From assembly GCA_965363675.1 (NCBI GenBank), contig CBDTTW010000067.1:1-15378 (forward strand): a stretch of DNA of 15,378 bases, read 5' to 3'. This document shows positions 6,698-12,295 of the stretch, in pieces; the stretch's first letter is position 1, and the number at the start of each line of letters is the position of its first letter. Made by a program: the position numbers and the translations under genes. The notes beneath the pieces are model-generated. The model was given only the letters and a program-made list of their open reading frames with translations, had not been told where the DNA came from and ran no database searches. The DNA comes from CBDTTW01 sp965363675. Its GTDB lineage: Bacteria > Bacteroidota > Rhodothermia > Rhodothermales > DASSAV01.

Positions 6698-7861
6698 TCA
6701 GCCCTCCTCGGGCGCGAGCGCCTCGAAGGCCCCCTCGTTGACCAGGTGCGTAAGGGCCTGCATGGCCTCGGGGCGGCCGTACCACGGCCGGGCTTCGGCG
6801 GCGGCAAGCGTGCGCCGCGCCGTCACGAGCGCCGCGAAGTCCGCCAGGTCCTCCGGCAGCGCCAGCTCGCGGCCGTTGGTGAACACGCTCACGCCGCCGG
6901 GCAGCCGCGCAAAGGCCATGCGGGCCAGCGGGCTGGGGGCCAGCAAAAGGCCCGCTTCGAGGGCGCGCTGCAACTCGGCGGCGGTGTACGGCGCGTCGAG
7001 CGGCTCGGTGTCCATGCCGCGCCGGCTCTCGGTGGCGTAGCCGCCGAACCACCGCCCGACGGCGCCCGGCTCGGCGACGAGCCGTTGCAGCACCTCGGCG
7101 ACGCGTTCCAGAGCGGCCGGGCTGATTTCGCCGTGGTGGGGTTGCACGCGCAAGTCAGGGTCGCCGTACCACGCCCTCGGGTCGAGCGCGTCGGCGGCGT
7201 GCTGCATGAAGCCGAGGACGATTTCGGCGTGCGAGGGCGCGCGGAAGCCGATGGAATAGGTCATGCAGTCGTCCAACGCCACGCCGTGGTGGGCTACGCG
7301 CGGAGGCAGGTAGAGCATGTCGCCGGGTTCGAGCACCCATTCGGCGTCGGGCGCGAAGTCCTGGAGCAGGCGCACGTCGAGTTCGGGCACGAGCAGCTCT
7401 TCGGCCTTGGGGGCGGTCTCGATCTGCCAGCGGCGGCGGCCGTAGCCTTGCAGTAGAAATACGTCGTACTGGTCGATGTGCGCCCCCACGCTGCCCCCGG
7501 CGGGGGCGTAGCTCACCATCACGTCGTCGAGGCGCCAGGCGGGGATAAACCGGAACGCATCGAGCAGCGCCGCCACGTCGGGGGCGTAGCGGTCCACCTC
7601 CTGCACGAGCAGCGACCAGTGCGTTTCCGGAAGCTCGGCGAACACGGACTCGTCGAAGGGTCCGTGCAAAAGCTGCCACGGGTAGGCGCCGCCCTGCTCC
7701 AGGATGAGGCGCGCCGAAACGCCCTCCTCGCAGGCCAGCCCGGCCAAGTCGTCCGGCTCCAGCGGCGAGGCAAACGCCGGGAAGGCCCCGCGCAGCAAAA
7801 GCGGCTTTTTCTGCCAGTACGTTTCGAGAAAGCGCGAAGGGTCAAGCCCGTGGATCTGCAT
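6698..7861 (-). CDS. roxA: RoxA/YcfD-like JmjC ribosomal oxygenase (uL16 arginine hydroxylase)
   Basis: Fe(II)/2-oxoglutarate-dependent oxygenase; E. coli YcfD (373 aa) hydroxylates an arginine of 50S protein uL16, and a thermophilic homologue from Rhodothermus marinus is known. The protein here is 387 aa and aligns by eye over its length: FLETYWQKKPLLLRGAF, WSLLVQEVDRY, WRLDDVMVSYAPAGGSVGAHIDQYDVFLLQGYGRRRW in two conserved pieces, LEPGDMLYLPPRVAHHGVAL, and YSIGFRAPS. The iron ligands are His128, Asp130 and most likely His191; His192 next to it replaces a Glu in YcfD. A C-terminal winged-helix-like region (about 265-387) corresponds to the part that serves dimerisation and substrate binding in the family. 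The start at MQIHGLDPSRFL fits. A 53-aa ORF ends 36 bp upstream on the same strand. A strong hairpin follows the stop. Confidence 0.9.
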   Translation of the reverse strand: MQIHGLDPSRFLETYWQKKPLLLRGAFPAFASPLEPDDLAGLACEEGVSARLILEQGGAYPWQLLHGPFDESVFAELPETHWSLLVQEVDRYAPDVAALLDAFRFIPAWRLDDVMVSYAPAGGSVGAHIDQYDVFLLQGYGRRRWQIETAPKAEELLVPELDVRLLQDFAPDAEWVLEPGDMLYLPPRVAHHGVALDDCMTYSIGFRAPSHAEIVLGFMQHAADALDPRAWYGDPDLRVQPHHGEISPAALERVAEVLQRLVAEPGAVGRWFGGYATESRRGMDTEPLDAPYTAAELQRALEAGLLLAPSPLARMAFARLPGGVSVFTNGRELALPEDLADFAALVTARRTLAAAEARPWYGRPEAMQALTHLVNEGAFEALAPEEG

Positions 7862-7897
7862 GGCTCCGTGGGGGCAAGCGGTAAGCGAAAGCGGCGT

Positions 7898-8059
7898 TCA
7901 GGCGAGCTGCTGTTCCAACTCCTGCAAGGCGAGCGCGGCGTGCTCCGGCGAAAGCTCGTCCGCCGGCGCAGGGCGGGGCAGAACCTCGCGCGTGCGGGCT
8001 ACGTAATACCCGCTGAGGAAGCCGAAAGAAAAAAACAGCAACTTCTGCAAGGTGGTCAT
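7898..8059 (-). CDS. 53-aa predicted membrane miniprotein upstream of roxA
   Basis: Short ORF read directly from the minus strand: ATG at 8059, TGA at 7898-7900, 53 codons. It begins MTTLQKLLFFSFGFLSGYYV, one hydrophobic span (about residues 7-21), then a basic stretch (ARTR) and an acidic/Gln-rich amphipathic C-terminal helix (about 35-52, ending ALQELEQQLA). In its C-terminal half, third codon positions are mostly G or C like the neighbouring genes. It fills the otherwise empty space between roxA (36 bp away) and the divergent DUF4159 gene. It probably shares a transcript with roxA. I do not recognise a family; it could be a membrane anchor or regulator. Short length keeps the confidence moderate. 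Confidence 0.6.
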   Translation of the reverse strand: MTTLQKLLFFSFGFLSGYYVARTREVLPRPAPADELSPEHAALALQELEQQLA

Positions 8060-8066
8060 AAGCGGG

Positions 8067-8122
8067 GCGCGTTAAACGTTTGACGGACGCGGGGCCTCTT
8101 TGCCGCACGTTAATCGTTTTAC
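8067..8122. promoter_or_regulatory. paired 18-bp repeats in the divergent promoter region
   Basis: Two copies of GCRCGTTAAWCGTTTKAC occur at 8067-8084 and 8105-8122, identical at 15 of 18 positions and starting 38 bp apart. The core of the first, GTTAAACGTTTGAC, is a near-perfect palindrome (6 of 7 pairs). Both stand out as AT-rich in a GC-rich gap between the divergent 53-aa ORF/roxA and the DUF4159 gene. They look like operator sites for a dimeric repressor. The first contains TTGACG, a possible -35 for the plus strand, but no good -10 follows at 17 bp. Confidence 0.5.
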
Positions 8123-8155
8123 CGGCGCCCCGGGCAGCCTTAACCCGACGAGAGC

Positions 8156-8818
8156 ATGAAGGTTACAATTTGCGCCCTGCTGCTGCTCGGCCTCGGCGCC
8201 GGCGCGGCGGCGGCGCAGCAGAAGCACGCCGTCACGATCGCGGCCGTCAAGTACGGCGGCGGCGGCGACTGGTACCAGGGGCAGACCCCGCTGGAGAACT
8301 TCATCCGGTTCGTGCGGCAGAATACGCTGCTCGACGTGGACCCGCGCCCGGAGACCGTCGAGCTGACGAGCGACAAGCTGTTCAACTACCCGTTTCTGGT
8401 CATGTCCGGCCACGGCGAGATCGTGCTGACGCCCGCCGAGGTCGAGCGTCTGCGCCGCTACCTGGAAGGCGGCGGCTTCCTGTACATCGACGACGACTAC
8501 GGCTTCGACGCGTACATCCGGCGCGAGATGAAGAAGGTCGCGCCGGAGGAGGATTTCGCCGAGCTGCCGTTCGACCACCCGATTTTCTCCACGCAGTACC
8601 CCTTCGCGGGCGGGCTGCCGAAGATTCATGAGCACGACAACAAACCTCCGCAGGGCTACGGCCTGTTCCTCGACGGGCGGCTCGCGGTGTTCTACACCTA
8701 CGAGACGAACCTGAGCGACGGCTGGGAGCCCGCCGAGGTGCACAACGACCCTCCGGAGAAGCGGCTTCAGGCGCTGCAAATGGGGGCCAACGTGCTTACG
8801 TATGCCCTGATGCACTAA
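8156..8818 (+). CDS. secreted DUF4159 domain protein
   Basis: 220 aa. A cleavable signal peptide (MKVTICALLLLGLGAGAAAA, cleaved before QQ) directs it to the periplasm. The rest is one DUF4159 domain: YGGGGDWYQGQTPLENFIRFV, the strand YPFLVMSGHGEIVLT, LRRYLEGGGFLYIDDDYGFD, LPFDHPIFSTQYPF, and a C-terminal block with YGLFLDGRLAVFYTYETNLSDGWE. The family has a glutamine-amidotransferase-like fold by repute, and no known reaction; no catalytic Cys is apparent at an elbow position here, so an enzymatic role should not be assumed. In many Bacteroidota DUF4159 is fused to or encoded with BatA-like or MoxR proteins; here it stands alone. GAGAG before the ATG may serve as a ribosome binding site. The DUF4359 gene follows after 34 bp, so an operon is likely. 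Confidence 0.88.
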   Translation: MKVTICALLLLGLGAGAAAAQQKHAVTIAAVKYGGGGDWYQGQTPLENFIRFVRQNTLLDVDPRPETVELTSDKLFNYPFLVMSGHGEIVLTPAEVERLRRYLEGGGFLYIDDDYGFDAYIRREMKKVAPEEDFAELPFDHPIFSTQYPFAGGLPKIHEHDNKPPQGYGLFLDGRLAVFYTYETNLSDGWEPAEVHNDPPEKRLQALQMGANVLTYALMH

Positions 8819-8852
8819 CGCCTTCCTTCCACCCGATAAGCGCGCTTCTCCC

Positions 8853-9194
8853 ATGCGTTTCTTCCTGCTGCTTGCCCTCGGGGCGGCCCTGCTGCTGGCC
8901 GCGTTCAACCCCGACCCGGAGGACTTCCAGACGTTCGTGCGCGCGCACGCCGAGGCCGCCGTGAGCCGCCGCGCCGGCGACTCGGCGCTGGGGCGGATGC
9001 TCTCGGGGGCGGCGGCCGCCGCGGCCGGGTCGGCGGCGGCGGGCCTGGCCGAGCGCCGGAACTACGGCGTGTGCAGCGTTTACCGGGTGGACCTGGGGCC
9101 GTCCGGCGCCGACCCGCAGGACTGGGCGTTCCTCGGCATCGCCGGGCAGTTCGTCGAGCTTCAGCGCCCGGCGAGCCTTCAGGACGAAAATTGA
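8853..9194 (+). CDS. DUF4359-like exported small protein
   Basis: 113 aa with an N-terminal hydrophobic segment (residues 2-17, LLLALGAALLLAAF) that acts as a signal peptide or anchor. NPDPEDFQTFVRAHAE follows, then a low-complexity Ala/Gly stretch (about 50-65). The recognisable part is ERRNYGVCSVYRVDLG and DWAFLGIAGQFVEL, matching the (R/T)xNYGxxSxY...GixgxF pattern of DUF4359, whose function is unknown. It sits 34 bp after the DUF4159 gene and 77 bp before glyA on the same strand. It is probably cotranscribed with the former. Confidence 0.65.
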   Translation: MRFFLLLALGAALLLAAFNPDPEDFQTFVRAHAEAAVSRRAGDSALGRMLSGAAAAAAGSAAAGLAERRNYGVCSVYRVDLGPSGADPQDWAFLGIAGQFVELQRPASLQDEN

Positions 9195-9225
9195 ACCCCT
9201 GTCGCGGCGACCCGGCCGCGCGCCG

Positions 9226-9233
9226 TACCTTTC
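9226..9233 (+). promoter_or_regulatory. candidate -7 element upstream of glyA
   Basis: TACCTTTC lies 38 bases before the glyA ATG and matches five of the six fixed bases of the Bacteroidota -7 consensus TAnnTTTG. No convincing TTTG-type -33 element is found 19-23 bases upstream. It would give glyA its own promoter after the DUF4359 gene. Confidence 0.35.
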
Positions 9234-9271
9234 CGCTTTTACGCCGCGCCCACCATACCCGCACCGACCCT

Positions 9272-10579
9272 ATGTCTGCTCTTGCCGCTCAGGACCCGGA
9301 AGTTTATAAAGCCATCGAACAGGAAGTCGAGCGCCAGAACGAAGGCCTGGAGCTGATCGCCTCCGAGAACTTCGTCTCGCGCGCCGTCATGGAGGCCATG
9401 GGGTCGCCGCTGACGAACAAGTACGCCGAGGGCCTGCCGGGCAAGCGCTACTACGGCGGCTGCCGGTACGTCGATGTCGTCGAGGACCTGGCGCGGGAGC
9501 GGGCGCGGCGGCTGTTCGGGTGCGACTGGGTCAACGTGCAGCCGCACTCCGGGGCGTCGGCCAACGCCGCCGTCTACCTGACGCTGCTCAAGCCGGGCGA
9601 CACCCTGCTCGGGCTCGACCTGGCCCACGGCGGCCACCTGACGCACGGCAGCCCGGTCAACTTCTCGGGGCTGCTCTACAAAGCCGAGTTCTACGGCGTC
9701 GAGCGCGAGGGGCCGCAGGCCGGGCGCATCGACATGGACCGGGTGCGCGAGAAGGCCCTGGCCGTGCGGCCGCGCATGATCTCCATCGGCGCGAGCGCCT
9801 ACCCGCGCGACTTCGACTACGAAGCGTTCCGGCAGATCGCCGACGAGGTGGGGGCGTTTCTCTGGATGGACATGGCCCACACGGCCGGCATGATTGCGAC
9901 CGGGCTGCTGCGCAACCCGCTGCCGCACGCCCACATCGTGAGCACCACGACGCACAAGACGCTGCGCGGCCCGCGCGGCGGGATGCTGCTCATCGGGCGC
10001 GACGCCGAGAACCCGATGGGCATCGAGGCGCCCAAGTCGGGGCGGCGCAAGATGATGAGCGAGCTGTTCGACTCGGCGGTGTTCCCCGGCACGCAGGGCG
10101 GCCCGCTCATGCATGTGATCGCGGCCAAGGCGGTGGCCTTTGCCGAAGCCTTGCAGCCTTCGTTCCGGGCCTACTGCGAGCAGGTGCTGCGGAACGCGCA
10201 GGCCATGGCGGCGGCCTTCACCGAGCGCGGCTACACGCTCGTCTCGGGCGGCACCGACAACCACCTCGTGCTGATCGATCTGCGGAGCAAAGGCCTCACG
10301 GGCAAAGAGGCCGAGGCGGCGCTTCAGGCGGCCGGCATCACGGTGAACAAGAACATGGTGCCCTACGACACGCAGAGCCCCTTCGTCACGAGCGGCATCC
10401 GGGTGGGCGCGCCCGCCATGACGACGCGCGGCATGGGCGAGGACGACTTCCGGCAGATCGTGGAGCTGATGGACCGCGTGCTCCGCCGCCCCGCCGACGC
10501 CGATGCCGGGCGCGCCGTGCTGGCCGAGGTGCAGGAGCTGTGCGCCCGCCACCCGCTCTACGATTTCGTGACGGCCTGA
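9272..10579 (+). CDS. glyA: serine hydroxymethyltransferase
   Basis: PLP enzyme converting serine and tetrahydrofolate to glycine and 5,10-methylene-THF, the main source of one-carbon units. 435 aa, somewhat longer than E. coli GlyA (417). Visible hallmarks: LELIASENFVSRAVMEAMGS; NKYAEGLPGKRYYGG; VNVQPHSGASANAAVY; LAHGGHLTHG; the PLP-contacting WMDMAHTAG (Asp200, His203); and the Schiff-base lysine in STTTHKTLRGPRGG (Lys229, the same number as in E. coli). The segment SGRRKMMSELFDSAVFPG before TQGGPL is a longer loop of the kind I associate with Bacteroidota GlyA. The C-terminal SGIRVGAPAMTTRGM is intact. The frame extends upstream to 9071 but the family start is MSALAAQDPEVYKAIEQE, so the ATG at 9272 is used. 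Confidence 0.97.
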   Translation: MSALAAQDPEVYKAIEQEVERQNEGLELIASENFVSRAVMEAMGSPLTNKYAEGLPGKRYYGGCRYVDVVEDLARERARRLFGCDWVNVQPHSGASANAAVYLTLLKPGDTLLGLDLAHGGHLTHGSPVNFSGLLYKAEFYGVEREGPQAGRIDMDRVREKALAVRPRMISIGASAYPRDFDYEAFRQIADEVGAFLWMDMAHTAGMIATGLLRNPLPHAHIVSTTTHKTLRGPRGGMLLIGRDAENPMGIEAPKSGRRKMMSELFDSAVFPGTQGGPLMHVIAAKAVAFAEALQPSFRAYCEQVLRNAQAMAAAFTERGYTLVSGGTDNHLVLIDLRSKGLTGKEAEAALQAAGITVNKNMVPYDTQSPFVTSGIRVGAPAMTTRGMGEDDFRQIVELMDRVLRRPADADAGRAVLAEVQELCARHPLYDFVTA

Positions 10580-10593
10580 CCCTTTGCGCCACG

Positions 10594-10610
10594 ATAATTT
10601 CTAAAAACAT
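10594..10610 (+). other. AT-rich patch between glyA and the PRTase gene
   Basis: A 17-bp tract, ATAATTTCTAAAAACAT, begins 14 bases after the glyA stop in a region otherwise about 70% GC. It contains GATAAT (10593-10598) and TAATTTCT (10595-10602), either of which could be a -10/-7 element. No -35/-33 is placed convincingly. The rest of the 104-bp gap is G/C repeats ending in AGGGAG, a good ribosome binding site for the next gene. Confidence 0.3.
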
Positions 10611-10683
10611 CGCCGCGCCACGCGGGTACCAATCACCGCGCGCCGCGCCGCCGCCGCCGTTACGACCGAAGGGAGCAGCATTC

Positions 10684-11286
10684 ATGGCTATCAGCAGTTC
10701 GCTCAGCAACGCGACCCACCTGGAACTGGTAGAGCTCGGCCGCCGGCTCTACGACCAGTCGCTGATCCGGCGCGAGCAGGAGCACATCACCGACCCGCGC
10801 GGCCAGCCCATCGGGTGGCTGCTCGACACGCGGATGCCGATGCTCGACGGCCCGACGTTCCACGAGGTCAGCGCGGTGCTCTCCGAGCGCCTGCGGATGC
10901 GGGGTGTGCATCAGGTGGCGGGCTACGGCTTCGGGGCGTTCTCGATGGTGTGCTCGGTGCTGGCCGCCTCCGGCGAGCCCGCCTTCCGGGGCGGCTTCGT
11001 CCGCGAGCAGCGCAAGCCGCACGGGCGCCGCCGCCTCATCGAGGGGCCGCTCGACCGGGCGCACCCCGTCGTGCTGCTCGACGATATCATCAACAGCGGC
11101 CGCAGCGCCGCCCGCGCGCTCGCGCTGCTGCGCGGCGACGGCTTCAGCGTGGTGGGGGTGCTGACGCTGTTCAACTTTACCTGGAGCGGCGGCCGCGCCC
11201 GCATCGAGAGCGAAGGCGTGTGGGTCGATTCGCTGCTGGACCTCAACCTCCGCGAGAGCAACAAAAGCAGCTCGGACTCTTTGTAA
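10684..11286 (+). CDS. phosphoribosyltransferase, orotate PRTase-like
   Basis: Type I PRTase fold, 200 aa. The PRPP-binding loop VVLLDDIINSGRSAARAL (about 129-146) carries the two acidic residues and the S/T-G typical of the family. Upstream, GGFVREQRKPHGRRRLIEGPL matches the catalytic flexible loop of orotate phosphoribosyltransferase (FVRKExK.HG....IEG), which suggests a role in UMP synthesis. However, the first PRTase loop reads VAGYGFGAFSMVCSVLA instead of the usual small-residue G.P...G.PLA, so the substrate is not certain and I withhold the pyrE symbol. AGGGAG lies 9 bases before the ATG, a clear ribosome binding site that supports this start over the longer open frame. It lies 104 bp after glyA and 51 bp before tatC. 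Confidence 0.78.
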   Translation: MAISSSLSNATHLELVELGRRLYDQSLIRREQEHITDPRGQPIGWLLDTRMPMLDGPTFHEVSAVLSERLRMRGVHQVAGYGFGAFSMVCSVLAASGEPAFRGGFVREQRKPHGRRRLIEGPLDRAHPVVLLDDIINSGRSAARALALLRGDGFSVVGVLTLFNFTWSGGRARIESEGVWVDSLLDLNLRESNKSSSDSL

Positions 11287-11300
11287 ACCAACCCGCATCC

Positions 11301-11326
11301 GCGGCGCGCCCGCCCGGGGCCGCCGC
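11301..11326 (+). other. GC-rich hairpin between the PRTase gene and tatC
   Basis: GCGGCG (11301-11306) pairs with CGCCGC (11321-11326). Inside, GCCC (11308-11311) pairs with GGGC (11317-11320), with one bulged C and a 5-base loop, giving ten G-C pairs. It starts 14 bases after the PRTase stop and ends 11 bases before the tatC ATG, where a ribosome binding site would lie. No T-run follows, so it is either a processing/stability element or a structure limiting tatC translation. Confidence 0.38.
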
Positions 11327-11337
11327 GCCAACCGATT

Positions 11338-12216
11338 ATGAAGTTATTACGCTCGCGGTTCTCGAAGAAGTCCACGGAGCTGGCTGCGCCCACCCACGGC
11401 GACGGCGCGGTGGGGCCTGTGGCCGGGGGGAAGCCCTACGACCTGCCCGAGATGACGTTCATCGAGCACCTGGAGGATCTGCGCTGGAGCCTCATCAAGG
11501 GTCTGGTGGCGCTGTTCACCATCACCATCGTGTGCAGCTTCTTCAGCACGTGGATCATCGACACGATCCTGATGGGGCCGGCCCGCCCGACCTTCTTCAT
11601 GTACGATTTCTTCGGGATCGACGCGCGCGAGATTTACCTGCAAAACCGCAAGCCGACGGGCCAGTTCTTTGCGCACATCGGCACCATCGTGGCGGTGGGC
11701 CTGGTCATCGGCTCGCCGGTGCTGGTTTACTTCCTCTGGAAGTTCATCGAGCCCGGCCTGTACCCGCACGAGCGCAAGGGCATGCGCTTCGCCGCCTTCT
11801 TCGCGACGTTCTTCTTCATCCTCGGCATCCTGTTCGGCTACCTCATCGTCACGCCCCTGGCGCTCCAGTTCTTCGCCACGTACGAAATCTCGCCGCAGAT
11901 CGTCAACGAGTTCGACATCTCCAGCTACTTCAACATGGTCACGATGTGGGCCATGGGCGTAGGGCTGCTCTTCGAGCTGCCGGTGATCCTGTACTTCCTC
12001 GCCAAGGTCGGCATCGTCACGGCCCCGATGCTGCGCGCCTCGCGCAAGTACGCCTTCATCATCAACCTGATCCTGGCCGCCGTCCTGACGCCGCCCGATC
12101 CGATCTCGCAGTCGCTCGTGGCGATTCCGCTCGTGCTGCTCTACGAGGTTTCCATCCTGATCGCCGTGCGCGTGGAGCGGCAGCGCGACCGGGAGATGAA
12201 GGCGGCGCTGGAGTAA
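11338..12216 (+). CDS. tatC: Sec-independent protein translocase TatC
   Basis: Core subunit of the twin-arginine translocase, an inner-membrane protein that recognises twin-Arg signal peptides and exports folded, often cofactor-bearing proteins. 292 aa, slightly long for TatC because of a hydrophilic N-terminal extension (about residues 1-35) before the conserved MTFIEHLEDLRWSLIKG. Six spans can be placed: about 51-75, 114-136, 147-173, 196-222, 234-246 and 255-271. Conserved elements include YFLWKFIEPGLYPHERK after span 2, FELPVILYFLAKVGIVT, RKYAFIINLILAAVLTPPDPISQ and PLVLLYEVSI. No tatA or tatB is in the window. No clear Shine-Dalgarno precedes the ATG; a hairpin occupies that position. 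Confidence 0.96.
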   Translation: MKLLRSRFSKKSTELAAPTHGDGAVGPVAGGKPYDLPEMTFIEHLEDLRWSLIKGLVALFTITIVCSFFSTWIIDTILMGPARPTFFMYDFFGIDAREIYLQNRKPTGQFFAHIGTIVAVGLVIGSPVLVYFLWKFIEPGLYPHERKGMRFAAFFATFFFILGILFGYLIVTPLALQFFATYEISPQIVNEFDISSYFNMVTMWAMGVGLLFELPVILYFLAKVGIVTAPMLRASRKYAFIINLILAAVLTPPDPISQSLVAIPLVLLYEVSILIAVRVERQRDREMKAALE

Positions 12217-12270
12217 GGCGTAAGCGCCTGGAACGGCGGCATAAAAAGCCTGGCGGCGGCAGGACCCCCG

Positions 12271-12285
12271 CGCCCTTTTCGGGCG
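12271..12285 (+). other. small hairpin just before the S41 protease start
   Basis: CGCCC (12271-12275) pairs with GGGCG (12281-12285) around TTTTC, ending 10 bases before the ATG at 12296. A second 5-bp stem, AGGCG/CGCCT (12216-12229), begins on the last base of the tatC stop codon. Neither has a T-run, so they look more like local mRNA structure than terminators. The rest of the 79-bp gap shows only an A-rich ATAAAAAG tract near 12241. Confidence 0.25.
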
Positions 12286-12295
12286 TACAGCAGGT

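Noticed and set aside
6603..7052. Fusion of the GNAT domain to an upstream open frame
   Set aside because: The upstream part is an out-of-frame shadow of roxA separated from the GNAT domain by a strong hairpin region. The GNAT fold starts cleanly at 6602.
7842..8108. 88-codon minus-strand open frame over the roxA upstream region
   Set aside because: It competes with the 53-aa ORF in another frame, runs into the start of roxA and has an Arg/Ala-rich sequence without a hydrophobic span or motif.
10613..10625. CCGCG-cca-CGCGG hairpin after glyA as a terminator
   Set aside because: Only five pairs, and the A/T tract is on the wrong side for the plus strand. No gene ends here on the minus strand.
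10632..10665. Short CGC/CCG-rich run before the PRTase gene as a repeat element
   Set aside because: Irregular G/C repetition without a fixed unit, which is normal at this base composition.
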